The position numbers and the translations under genes are program-made. Positions 36,601-49,267 of a stretch of DNA of 64,000 nt are shown here, in pieces (positions within the stretch are counted from its first letter, which is position 1; every line of letters starts with the position of its first letter). The stretch is taken from assembly GCF_036370855.1 (NCBI RefSeq), contig NC_088102.1, forward strand, positions 35,811,835 to 35,875,834, written 5' to 3'. Under the pieces are notes generated by a model. The model made no database searches. It had not been told where the DNA came from and saw only the letters and a program-made list of their open reading frames with translations. Source of the stretch: Dromaius novaehollandiae. Lineage: Eukaryota > Chordata > Aves > Casuariiformes > Dromaiidae.

Positions 36601-37638
36601 TCTCATCAAGTAATTATTATTGCTTTTTCCATGCGGAATTACAACATACAACATTTACTTTAATTTCCTCTGAATATTGAATAAAAAGTGTATTCATTAT
36701 AGAATGTATTTACTCTCAGAGTCATGAAGTCATGAACTCATTTTAAGGACGGAGGAAAAGAAGCAAATATAAAATGACTATGGGCAAGACATGCTGTCTG
36801 CCTCTACAGTCAGTTTAATGTCTATCACAGAGAAATGTATTTTCCAAGGCCAGTTGTGGCACAGGTATTTTTAACTTGCCACTGCTTACACTGGTTTAAA
36901 TCTGGAGTAACTCACTAAAGTTAGTAGAAACCTGGAAGAATTCCACTAAATGAGAAAAGAATTTGGCTACTAGCATATGTAGCTAATGCTGTTAATCTTC
37001 CTCTCGGTTCCAGAGTTGGTCGTTGCTTTATAAATGTTTACCACAGTTGTAGGATCTAGGAACACACTTTAATCTTCTTAATTGAAAACATGTATCTTCT
37101 CCTCCTGAAAAGTGCCTGATTGTATCAAAACCTCCCTCCCTTTCCTCAACTGTAATATCTCTATACTTCCATGTGTCTCTTTTCACAATACTTCCAGCAG
37201 GTAAGGGTGTGATGGACACTGAACTGAGTCTCACAGAGGTTGTGTACTATGTTCAAAGCAAGGATTTCTTTCCTAAGCCAAAATCTATCTGTAGGCACTT
37301 ACATACACATTCAGTTCCTGTATTTACTCAACACTGAAGGCACATAAAGTCATTCAATAACAAATAATTTCATTTGTGAAGTTAGATTATCATCTCTTGG
37401 ACAGACATGCTGTTGCAGTAAGTTGCAACCATACCGAATAGCTAGCTGCTATGCAGCTCCTGGGTTCTGCCAGGAGTCACAAAACACATTCCTCCTTTAT
37501 TTTTAATCCATGAGTTTTGATCTACTACATCAATTTGGAGTATAAATTCTCCAATAAGACAGACATAGAAGATGGTCCCAACAGTTCAGCACGTCTTCGC
37601 TGTGGGACCCAGGCTCGGACCCTAGCAGCGATGGTGTG

Positions 37639-37722
37639 AACAGCTGGTGGATGGAGCAATCACCAAGACATTAGGGGTCTGCCCCCCCAACGTCTTGGTG
37701 ATTGCTCCATCCACTAGCTGTT
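37639..37722. repeat. Long near-perfect inverted repeat (snap-back hairpin)
   Basis: The left arm (about 37639-37677) and right arm (37682-37722) are reverse complements over about 39 bp, separated by only about 4 bases. The core GGATGGAGCAATCACCAAGA is matched perfectly by TCTTGGTGATTGCTCCATCC. I count three mismatches plus a G/C-tract length difference at the loop. A minus-strand transcript would turn two of the three mismatches into G-U wobbles. No known element was recognised. It could be a MITE-like remnant, a replication snap-back duplication or a hairpin-RNA source. Confidence 0.9.
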
Positions 37723-40700
37723 GTGAGGATTTCATTTTCTATAAAATAAATATTTGCTGAACCAAAAGGCAAATTTTTGAGGCATGCACCTAGGCAGTAG
37801 AGGATGGGTTTCCAGGAACTTGTCAGTGTTAGGTATGTATCAATTAATTCATAATTAACAATCCTCAAGAAGAGGGGTTCTTTGAGAAAACCTTAGCCTG
37901 TTGCCTACACAGTAGAGATTCTAATTGGGATTTCCCACAATGCAAATGAATGTATGAAACACTAGAATAGTGAGTTGAAGTATACCATCTCCAACTCTCT
38001 TTTCTTAGCTCTTGAAAAAAAGGAATTGAAAGTCCTTTTCCTTATCCCCAAGAATAGTGAGACATAGATCCTTGCCTGCTCTTTGACATATCTCACTGTA
38101 TAAATGTGGTGTCTCCCTATCAGATTACTTAGTTTTATGAATTCCACCACCACCACCACCACCTCAGCATCTAACTCCTTGCATGTAATGCAGCGTGACA
38201 GCTGGGCACTTACGTTAGGGTTTGCACTGCAGATGGTGGCTAGAAAGATAAAATCTAGACATGCCAAACCTAGCTGAAGGCTCGAGCACCACCATTAACT
38301 TGCCTGCAAGAAGCCTGGCAGCACTGGAGATTGAACTCTGCTCTGCTGTTATATCCTTTTTTTTCCCTATTGTCCACCCTATTTTCACTCATGAAAGACA
38401 GCAGTGTCTCATTGGAATCACCAACTAAAAAGTAGATATTTTCCTTCTATAAATACTTTTTCACCATCTTTACCTTTAGAAAGACAGCAAAGATCACCAG
38501 TACATTAACTGTGTGTGAGAAAGGAGGGATGAAAAGATCCAGTGATACAGAGTGCTCTGTATCACTTCCAGTAAAGTAAAGAGGAACTTTCCATTGACAT
38601 CATGGGATTTACAGTGGGACATTGTCAGCTTGTATGCCTTGTACATGCTGTGATTTGCAACTGTTTCCAGAGACCCCCATCTTGCAGGATGCTGAACTCT
38701 TTGTCCTACTAAAGCCAATAGGAAAAAGAATACTTCAAGGTTCAGGCATGTCTCAACGCTATTTTTGTATTCGTATTTACGGCTGGAATTTTTCTAGGTG
38801 GTCTAGTGTCTGAAGGGATGTCTGTATTCTAAAAAATAAAACAAAGATGAGCAAAAACTCCTATGAGAGAACTCTTAAATATATTTCCTTAATTCCAACA
38901 AGTTTATAGGTGTCTCCTAATGATGGAGACAAATAAAGGGGAAAGATAGTGTGTGAAGATCATCATCAAGGTCTCAAGTTCTCATATAAAAGGAAAAAAA
39001 GTAAGTTTATTGCTAAAATGGGGTTTTTGAAAGACTATCAAGGAACATCATTCTTAAATAAGGATGTAAATGGATCAATACTTATCGCTGCAGGTATGTG
39101 GGTTTCAATGAAAAATAGTTACGTTGTGAAGGAAGCTTGTTTAATAGTTTGTTACTGTTTACTAGTTTATATGCTGGTAGAGAAGCCAGAAAATTTACTG
39201 AAGCAAAAACCTTCTAAGAACATATCTCAGCAAAAGGAAGAGAGGGAAAGAAATTAAGGGGCAAAAAAGTATATTTTTAAGTTAATATAACTGAAATTAG
39301 AACTTTCTATATTTTTTTCTCCCTAAAAGTCAAAGAATTCAGTTCGATTCAAGGGAAAGATATGTAATAATCATTTTGTATAAAACTCTGTGCACATATG
39401 TTGGATACGTAGATAGTATCTAGAGCACCATCTACTGACATACAAGAGTATGAAACATTTGTGCATCTTGAATCATCTTTATTGTAGCTCTTACTGTTTG
39501 TGATTTCAGCTTTGTTATGTTCCACGTATCCACAATCTGTCCTTCATTTAGCTATGCTTCAACTCGAATTCACACTATAGCATATAAAAGGACTATGAGG
39601 CAAATAAAATATGCTGGGAAATAATCAGGCTAAGGAATGCTCTTCTTATGTCTCCAGCCAGCATATGCTTTATCGTGAATGTGATGATTTCCATGAGTAA
39701 TCACATCATGCATACAGTGTAAAAATGCCTAAGTCAAAGAAAAATCTTCTTGCATTGGCAGGGAGTAAAACATTCATCTACGGAGGCCATAATATCTCAT
39801 TCCTTTTCTCATTCTGCGTGATTTACACCAAATCTCAACTTGGCTGAATTGATCTCTTATGACAGTAGTCTTAACTTTGATTGCTCATGGGAAAAAAACA
39901 GTAGTAAGTAATATGTTACTGGGATCACTGTATCTGCCTCCCCTGTCAAGCTCAGTTTTAAGGTTTTAGTGTACCATTTGAGAGCTGTTGATTAAGTACT
40001 GCTGTCTTTACTTCCCTCAGAAAAGAGGAAGCGGTGTAGCCCCCAGTTCCTATTCCTCTGGCTTCATCCAGAAGAAGCTGAAGTTGAAATTTCGAGATTG
40101 TTCTTAGCAGTTTTGCTGCGGTCATTCTCCAGACATGCGCGTCTATCCCTGAAGTGGCTCAGATAATGAGAGTTTGCTGATGCAAGATAGTGAGTGGAAT
40201 GGGAGCTGTACAGAGTTCTGCGGGCTAAAGGGCTAATTACTTCTAATGTAGGGGTTTTTTTCAGTTTTTTTAGAGAAATTAAATGCTGCTCCACAGAATG
40301 TAGATATGAATGATAAAAAACACTTTGGAAGTAAACAGGCAATTTGAATCTTCCTTATTTCTCTGTTCATTAGTATATTAAATAAAAAATTGAAAAAACC
40401 AATAGAGAAAGACATCTAGATAATTTTCTTTATCTGTGTAGTTTAGCCACTAGTTGCCTTTTCTATGAATTAGAAGAGGCAAATAGTGAAAGGGAGAAGG
40501 GTATTTACAGAGTAGCTGAAGGATTTGTGGGAGCAGTTGCACATGGATTATGTCAGCATCTTAGTTTCACCTTCATAACACCCTCTTCTCAGTTACAGAG
40601 CCCCCAACTCTTTAAAAAGCAACCATACGGTTAGGCAGAGGGGATCTGATGCTGCAGAGTATTTGGTTTTTTTTCTGTGTTCTCAGACAGAGATCTCCTT

Positions 40701-41713
40701 GGGGACAAGCTAGGCTTATGTTGTTGCATAACTTTGTTATATTTCCTAAGCAATTTTTGCAAGATCCTTCTCAAAGGCTTGCACAATTGTACATTTCTTA
40801 GTTTATAATCCTATCTTTTTGCTTCTGCCTTAGCAGCTCCTGTGAAGGTACGCTATTGGCAAACATCTGTCATTTAACAAAGGCACTTCTTGACAGCCTA
40901 GCTGATATTTTAAAGGGCTATATTGATATTAAGAGGACACATGCAAATCCTGCCAGATTCTTTCTGAAAGAATTGAAAAATTTCTGAGTTTCCTGCCTAT
41001 TCCCAAAAGACATGTTAAAAAAAAATCCTTTGTGGATAGCCCCTCTGATGTCATCCCAGCAAGAGCATGTTGAGGTCATCTGAACTTTATGCAATACAGA
41101 CATTTGGGGGAAGGGAGAGGGGACTATTCTTAATGAGCTTCAAAGGTACTAACAGTTATTATTATATGTTATTATTGAGCTCAGAAATATATTAGAAGCC
41201 TTCTAAGAGCATCAGCCATGCTGTTATCATTTGGAATCAGACCCAAAAAAAGGAAAGAGTAAGCAATAAATATGCTAGAAGGTCAGAGGAAGAATTTGGC
41301 ACTATCAGAATGGAATGAGTCTAAGCATTTTTCCTGATGGGGAAAAATAGCCATTAGAAAAATGATTGTTGCTATTTTTGAACATCAGGTTGCTAAGTGA
41401 CATCATGTGATAGTCACTGCTTCATCGGCCACCCACAGTTCTCAAGGAACAGCAACAGAGAGGGTGAAAGGGGGTGAAAGAAAATCAAAAGGCTGAATTA
41501 CTCTTTAAAAAAGGCCTATAGTTTAAAACCAACAAAGCTTTCTAAAGCTTTCTAAAAATAGCTTATTTCTTTTTCTAGCAGACTCCATTAGAAATAGGTT
41601 AAGAGCTTTTTACAAAAGCAACACATGGGTGAATCATCTGAAAGGGAAAACCTAAGAACTAAAATCTACCTGCAACCCCAAATATAAAGGTTAGTCATTT
41701 GCTTTTATATGCA

Positions 41714-41745
41714 TGTATGTATATATATGTGTGTGTGTGTGTGTT
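41714..41745. repeat. TA/TG dinucleotide repeat
   Basis: ATGTATATATATG followed by about eight TG units; a simple polymorphic-type microsatellite in the intergenic region. Confidence 0.8.
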
Positions 41746-41985
41746 TTTATTAAATTTTCTATATAAAAAGGAGAGGAAGACTACGCACTACAGCCCACAT
41801 CATACATTTTTGAGCTGTTTCTAATGTTGTCAGACTTCAATCATTTGAGCGCAACTATTTCATGCTCCTTTCATTTACTTGATTTTTTATTACTTCAGCC
41901 AAGTCAGCTCAGCTGCTTCATGTAGCTTAGATTATTTAAGCAACCATTTCACTGAACCTCTAGTACTTCCTGTGTTTTCCAGTAG

Positions 41986-42132
41986 TCACTTGAAATTTGT
42001 CAGGGAAACTGGGACGAGGAGAAGATTGAGGTGGAGAGGAGAAAGAGTCTGGATCAAAAACGCAAGGAAAGCATGCATGAAGAACTGATGAGTCTGGACG
42101 AAGAAACAGAGAAGCTAGAAAAGAGACAATAG
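41986..42132 (+). pseudogene. Possible exon relic encoding a charged coiled coil
   Basis: A frame of 48 codons ends at TAG 42130-42132. It reads WDEEKIEVERRKSLDQKRKE and then MHEELMSLDEETEKLEKRQ: strongly charged with heptad-like spacing, unlike the surrounding intergenic sequence. An AG acceptor (TTTGTCAG, ending 42003) stands in front and GTGAAC begins at 42134, right behind the stop, so an exon of about 130 bp is conceivable with a stop in its last codon. The ending loosely resembles a segment of TMCO5A, which maps beside SPRED1 in mammals, but this is from memory and weak. No partner exons were found. Confidence 0.3.
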
Positions 42133-45100
42133 AGTGAACAATTCATTTTTCTTCTATTTCACCAGAACACTTCTAATCACATAGGTTGGAGGCCAGAAGC
42201 AAAATCGTCACCATTGTATTTCGGATAGGCCTCTCCCTCAGGACTCAGGATTTTCCACATTGGGGCATTCCATCTCTTCCAACATGTGCCCTTCTGAGGC
42301 TGTTTTTAAGGTCTGGGGCATTAAGAAAGCATGCTAAGTCCTTCTAGGATTGTTTTAGCAATGGATCTTTACTAATTTTCTTAATCCATTTTTTATCAGC
42401 TCTCCCATTATGACTTCTCTTTGATATCTTCTTGAATGCTTTATTCTGGACCACAAGCATTCATCTTAACTTTATGGATGCTTTGCTTTAACCTTTAATA
42501 TTAAAATTTAATATGACAAAAACAAATAAATATAGCCTAAATGTCCCTTCTCCCACCTTCTCAGCATCTCCTGTTGCCTCTTTCTTCTTCAGATTCTTTT
42601 AGTCACATTATCCACAAACAGAAAAAAATCAAACTGGTTTCTCTCAACAGCATTACCTATGGCAATTTAAAAATTTTTTAATAAGCATAAGTACAAAAGC
42701 TTATTAATTTGATTTCTCTTGTCTAAAAAAAACCATTTAGGATATTGAATTAATTTTCTCTGTTCTCACATACAGTGATTAGAAAGGAGAGGCAATTCAG
42801 CAATTGCAAGGGCTGGGATAAACGTGTTAGCCGGGGAGTTAGGGGGAATGCTGTTTGGGTTTGTTCGTTTGTTTTTTTCTCCTAACAGTCATCAATAAGT
42901 CACCATTATCAATACATCTTTATCAACTTTCAGAGTTAGTATGCACAGAGGTAAGTAGCCTATTTAAAGTCTCAGAATCACAAGATTGTGCTGCTTTACA
43001 TGCAGGTCACACTTTGATTTCCCTCCCCAGAAGTAAATTCTGTTGCAGAGCGCAGAATGCAGGGCTCTAATCTTGCATGTTTCAGCCGCTGCATGACCAG
43101 CCTCACCGAAAACTGCGGGTGTAGAACTACCGAGACCTTCAAATTTGAAATACGTCTGCAGTAGGCTTTAGAGGGGAAAAAGCTGGAATTTTATTTCATG
43201 CACATTTCTTTGTTTACATTTTCATTTGTGCTGTTAAAAAAAAAAAAAAACACACAACAAGAAGACAAATATGCCTTCAGTTCATTTTCCCATGCTAACA
43301 GAGTAGCTTTTTTGTCCATGGCAAACACACCTCCCAGACAGGGAGTTGCTTTCGGACTTTAGCGGTTCACTCCCTTCCTGTTTGAGACCAATTACGTCTC
43401 ATTTGCAATACCATTAGTCAAGGAAGTGGCTACCCTGAGGTCACTTCTTAGCCCACCCTTCCTAAATGGCACTGGGATGCCTTTCTTCCATGTCACTGGG
43501 CCATGAGGTTGGGCCCTCTTTGTGGTGGAGTCTCTTCCAACTGTACAAGCAATGTAAACCTTTCAGGATTAGCCACAACTGGTGCAAGTTAAAATCCTCC
43601 AAAATAATTTGAAGCTGTGGTTTGAAAAATTATGCTGGCTATTTATTAAAACAGCAAGCACGATCATACCAAGCCAACTTGCTGGTTTAACAGATGGAAG
43701 CTTGTTAAAAAATCTTTATTCCAATATGTTAAGAACCCAGTTTTGCTACAATTTGTGAAGTATGACTTGTGAGACAAGCCCCAGTGGAACGGATGTCTCA
43801 TACTTTGCAACTCTCAGCTTTACATTTAGGACCTGATATTTGCCACTTTATAATGTTTTGATTTGGGTTTTTTTTTAGAAGCAAATGATTCCTACCATTA
43901 ATAGCTATCCCACATGTTTCTTGTCTTTCATTTTTACTAGGATAGATATTTTGCTACTTGATGTTTTATCAGTTGAAGAGGGTATGATGGCTATAACTAT
44001 TTCTTAATTTCATTAAGTCCTAGTCTACCATCTTTAATATCCAGATAGCACTTTGTTTTTCACACCTGATGCAGAGTTTTGAGTGATTTCCCAAGGTCAC
44101 TCCATGTATCTGAATAGCAGAGCAGTCATTTTGTCTTATTATATGCAAAAGGATCTTCATTTCTGATTTCTGTTCTGCTCATCAGAAAGAAGCTAATAGG
44201 AAAAAAACACAGAAAATTCACTCAAATGTGGCAAATCCACAGAGTAAAGAAACAGGTAGTGAGACAAAGTGACAGCAATGAGCTGAAAGAGGGAGCTTTT
44301 ACAAATCTATAGGCCCTCATTTCTCTATGGAGGCACCATAAAGACTGTGTTGCCCTAGCGCATATACTTTCCCGGAAAACTCTGTAACCTCCTAGTGCTA
44401 CTGACACTGGTTGTGGGGACTTGGTAGCAGGCTTCTGACCTCAGAGAATCCCTCTCAGATGACTCACGCACCCAGTCACATACCTTCTTCATTTAAATCT
44501 TCAGCATATTTTAACCAAATCTGTGTTTGCATAAGAGCTATCATAAGACTTTTCCATGCTCTACCTTCTTCCAAAGAAAACAGGGTAAGTATCAAACAAG
44601 TACCAATCAATGAATACATCATATATGAGTATAAAAGCTTCAAATAAAATTTTGTGTGCATTCATGAAAAGATTAATTTTCAATTGGAAAACCTAAAAGC
44701 AAAAACACTTTGGGCTTGTTCTTTTACTCATTACTCTAGTTTTCTGCTAAGACGAATAGTTACTTTTCAGTGAAACCAGTGAAACAGAATGGAGAAAGAC
44801 TGCAATACATGCAGCTCCTCACAGTGAAGCCCCACCACTTAACTTCTAAGAAATAGTGTCAGTGTAAATCATAATGTGATGAATGCTTCACTGAAATGAT
44901 TCATGCCATATGGTCTGAAGAGCAAAATGGGCATAGTTTATTTTTAAAAGAATGAGAAATATGAACTTGGAATATTCATTGCTGTGTCCTGCCAGGCTGA
45001 GCATTTGCTACAGCAGGGGCCAGACTTACTGCAGGTCTGTCTTTTTTTTTTGCTCACTTAGTAGCATATGTTGCAGTAGTTGGAGGCTTCAGTCTCATTC

Positions 45101-45187
45101 ATAACGGAAAAATGTCCACAAAACTATGACCAGTATTCAGCCTTCTCCTCTGCAAACACCTAGAGACTAAATCATCTCCTCACCTTC

Positions 45188-45191
<4 letters not shown>

Positions 45192-45219
<28 letters not shown>
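45192..45219 (+). repeat. Poly(A) run, 28 bases
   Basis: Uninterrupted A28, the longest homopolymer in the window. No target-site duplication or recognisable retrocopy was seen upstream, so it is recorded only as a simple repeat. Confidence 0.9.
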
Positions 45220-45224
<5 letters not shown>

Positions 45225-48200
45225 GAGAAATTTCAGAAGTAAATACTCCTCACAATGTAATGACTATTTCAGTAGTGCAGAGACAACTACATTCAGCCAG
45301 CAACATAGAGGGGAAGGGTGCTGCCAACTTCCCGAGCCACCCAGCTTCCCCAGGTTTTTGTAAGGTTGCTTATGATCAACACCTTTCTTGCTATGTCATA
45401 ATACATAAATATATTCAGTGTAAGAGTCTGCTTAAAGAAAAAGAAATCTAGAAATACATGTTAGGTTCTTTCTGTAGTCCTAATCCTTCTCTTGTAATAC
45501 ACCACTAGAAAAAACAGAAGCTAAGGGACAAACATGGATGCCGGGGCTGCAAGTAATTACACTTCTTTATCAGTGATACCAAAAGGTAAAAGCACATCTC
45601 GCTGTAATATTTAAGTCCCACTCCTACTCCTTTTAAAGTAAATGACAAAAATCTCAGTAACTTCAACTATGTGCAATTAAGTCGATAACATCACAGAGCT
45701 AGATTGTGCTTTACTGATTTTATTCCAACTTGTGGATAATGAAGAACCACTGCTTCCTCAGACAAGTACTGGAAAAAGAGGAATAGTCAAGATGTTGCAA
45801 TCAGTGTGCCATGTGCTTCCCAGGTTGTGCTGCTCTCACTAGAGGGGTATGCGGAGTTGATAACTGCCTACTTCTGGCCTTTCCCCCACTGCCTTTGCAC
45901 AGACATGCCCCAAGGAAATAGTTTCAGGGCAGTCCTTTTACTTCCTCCTTTTTCAAGGAATTGAAAATTTTGTTCTGCAGAATTTACCATTCTGCATAAT
46001 TTCAAGAAAGAATTCATTCTGGCTTGAGAACTTGCGTGCCATTATTTCACATGGCTTGGTTTGGCCTGGGTGAAGTTAGAAAGGTGATGTCTAACTCAGA
46101 GGTTTATAATGGGAGGCCAGTTTCAAACTAAACTGGGTAGCTCTAGTCACACAATGGGCAGAAGTCTTGTAGACAGTATAAATCCATACAGTTTCAGTGA
46201 AGTTAGTAGACTCTCATTCACACCTACTTCACCTGCAACACTGGCCTAATTTAATTACAGACCGATTTTAACTAGCAGTTCAGTTCCACAAAGATCTAAT
46301 GAAGTTGATACGGCCCAAGGCACGTACCTTCAAATCATCCTCAGAGAGAGTAAAGAGTTCATATAAGGCTTAACATCAATTTTAAAATCACTTTTCAAAC
46401 TGACAAGTTACACTTGTTCAAACGTCAGCAAGTCTAAAGAATAGTATCTTGTTTTTTTCTAATAGGCCAAAGAATGGCTAGCATTTGTTTACATATAGAA
46501 ACTGGAAGTTGAACAGGTTTACCCTATATCAATTTAAATGCAAAAATGCAAAATTTCTGTGTAAAGAAGTTATTTCATTTTAGCATTTAAACTTGTTATC
46601 TATTTTAAACTCAATTAATACAAGCTACTCACATTGACTTAAACATGCATAAAATGCTGTCTTCTCTCAGTCATTTTTAAACTGTGCCTGTACAGTACAG
46701 CATTGCACGTAGGCAAGCTTGGGTTAGAGGAAAACATTTAAAGCACTTTACGTAGTTTATTCAATTTCTTCTCTGCTCCTATGGTCCCCTCTAGTGGTCA
46801 ATAATTGTCTGCTAAATGTTTCTTTGTACTATGAATTATTTCTACCTGTTCTGTATTTGTACCTGTACTCTCTCTTGCTCATTTGAATTCAAGAGATCTG
46901 ATTTTTACCCTGGGATGCATATTAAAAGAACGAAACAACTGAATCTTTGGAAATGCGCAGTTATTATACCTGTAGACAGTTTTACTTTCTTTAGTAGGAA
47001 CGGATGTTCCTAACACATAAATGTGTGTTCCTGTACGTATAAAGTACAGCCAAAAGTGTGCTTTGCTGACACGGCAGACCAGGAGGTGACTTCTCTTACT
47101 TGCAGTTTAAGCAGGACCCTTTCCCCCTCCCCATGAGGCACTACGAGAACGCCTGATGCCTCCTTGCAAGCCTGGAAGTGGGAACACTTCTCTAGCAATT
47201 TAGAATTGCATAACAAGGATTTGCCACATTCATATAAGTAGTTTGGTAAGTGGTTGAGATTAACCTTAGATTAACTTTAGTAGAGAACTGAGTCATGTAT
47301 TTTGTTTTTTGGTACAGATTACGTGAACTTGTAATTGTAGAGACTTCATATGAATTGGCAGAAGACCTAAACCCAAAATTCCTTTCTCCTTGCTTTCAGC
47401 TAATCCTTTCCAATATATTTCAGAGAGGTGTAGATAGCTACAGCTGCATGTTCTTTTAGGATGCCATTTTGTAACAGTTTAAACTGATCTATGCATCTAT
47501 GACCTAATGTCTGCGCATTTCTATTTCTTCCTTGTGCGAGCACTGGGGCTTACCTGACTCCTCAGTGGGACGGCTAACTGGCAGACTAGCGGAAAAGAAA
47601 TCCTGACAAAAACCTGGAGCTGTTTTGAAGCTCAGTCACAGCAAGTGAGATGCAGATAAGCGTTGGAAAGAGGCTGCTGAGCTACTGGCACCGATGCACA
47701 TCATATGGTTGACATAAGCCTATCAGATGTTAAGACGGTCTTCTGCCAGTGATGGCCATAAACAGTCTTTCTAACTTCTACATATCAGCCTGTATTTGTG
47801 GGAGGGTCTCATGCCTGTCCCGATTCCTAACTTTTATAAAGTTCAGTCCTTAAACACACTCAGTGAAGTCATGCCTTTTGCTGATTAGAAGTAATTCAAA
47901 ATAGTTGAGAAATCCTGGAGATACCATTCACTGGAAATATCTGTGCTGTAAATACTTCTATCTGATTGCACTTCTTTGTAGGTCTTCATCACAGATTCAT
48001 CTGCTGGATTTTCTGAAGGCCTATGCAAGACAACAGCAGTAAAATAAACACATTTTTCTTTCTGACTAATGGGAAAGATAGGAGCCTACTGCTGTAGGGT
48101 TTTAGGGGAATTTGGGGGATGTTTCACCAGACGTGGCTGTGAGTGAGTCTGTAGCAGCAACAGTTTGTGAGCAAAGGGAAAGTATCTGGCTTTTAGTTTA

Positions 48201-49202
48201 AATTTAGGTCTCTCTAAATTTATGTCGGTATAACACAGGCCGCTGATTCCAGCTGCCTTCCATAACTAAATAGCATAATCACAAACAGTCAGGATTTTAA
48301 GCATACTGAAAGTTGCTCTGTTGTAAGGCCTATACTGTAGGCCAGTCTGCCACCAAGGGAGAAATGCAGTGATTGAGGAAAGCACCGTCCCAGCTGAGCG
48401 CGTCTTGCATATCTCTGAAGAACAGCCTTCTCGATCCCCAGCAGACCCACATACTCAACAGAAATTATGTTGCCAGCACCGAGAAGGCAGGGGTCCCCGG
48501 AGAGGGGGGCCTGAGGCACATTATCATCCCTTTGCTGCGAGTGGCAGCCCAGAGGCACTGCTTAGCAGTGCAGTAACGATCTGCACTCCGCAGGTCGGAG
48601 GCCTGCAGCCGTGGCCCAGGAGCGCTGCACAGGTCCGAGCTGGGAAAACTTCTCTGAATGCAGTTGCAGAGATGGCTGGAGGGAGGCTGTGAGAAACAGC
48701 GCTGCTTCTCCAGACACGCGCCACCTCCAGCGACACCAACCACTGCCGGCGCAGGGCAAGCCCAGAGCAGGCCGCGGTCGGCCGCGCGCTGGTGTTTCAC
48801 CTCGTTACTGAGGGCGGAGAGATGACGGATATGGCAACTTGTTTCTCCAAAGCCGCTGCAACTGGCAGCGGTTTGGGGCCGAATCCAGAAAACGGCAACA
48901 CAAATTGCCGTAGGGTCGGGAAAGAGATGTGCAGGGAGAGCGTGAAAGAATGTGGGAACCCTTTAGCGAGGGCGGAGAGCGGAGGCGGGTGCACAGAGCA
49001 GGTCATAGGCTAGTCGCGCAGGCCGCCCTGCCGCCTCCACGGGCGCTCGGTAAGGGCCGGGCCCGGGGCCTCCCGTGGGGCCGGCCCGGGCCCGGGCGGC
49101 GCGGCCGCGGGAACGCAGCGGCGGGGAGCGGGTTGCGGGGGGCCGGTTTGAGGCGGACACAGCGCGGCGCTGCGGGCGGCACTGTGCCGCGGCGGCGGCG
49201 GC

Positions 49203-49267
49203 ATGAAGGAGGTGGCGCCGGGCCCGAAGATGGAGTGCGACATCTTGGACGCGCTGGAGGCCGTGGG
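49203..49267 (+). CDS. FAM98B: FAM98B exon 1 (coding part)
   Basis: Starts MKEVAPGPKMECDILDALEA, comparable to the human N-terminus, which also has a short proline/glycine leader before a second Met. The ATG at 49203 has G at -3 and A at +4. A second in-frame ATG at 49230 has A at -3 and G at +4, a stronger Kozak context. A (CGG)n run lies directly upstream. The exon ends in GG of a split Gly codon, then GTGAGC. Confidence 0.85.

Larger units (their letters stand above)
28216..48469. other. SPRED1-FAM98B intergenic region
   Basis: About 20 kb between the inferred SPRED1 poly(A) site and the FAM98B CpG island. No gene with a full structure was recognised. Contents: CR1 relic (28771-28908), duplicated C-tract unit (33554-33622), inverted repeat (37639-37722), CAC repeat (about 38145-38163), TG repeat (about 41714-41745), coiled-coil open frame (41986-42132), A15 run at 43236-43250 and A28 run at 45192-45219. 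The 31120-33340 stretch contains several short, protein-like but unidentified frames. Confidence 0.7.

Noticed and set aside
43490..43560. Second CR1-like segment (TTGGGCCCTCTTTGTGG, CTTCCAACTG)
   Set aside because: Similarity to the CR1 3' end is too short and patchy to support a call by eye.
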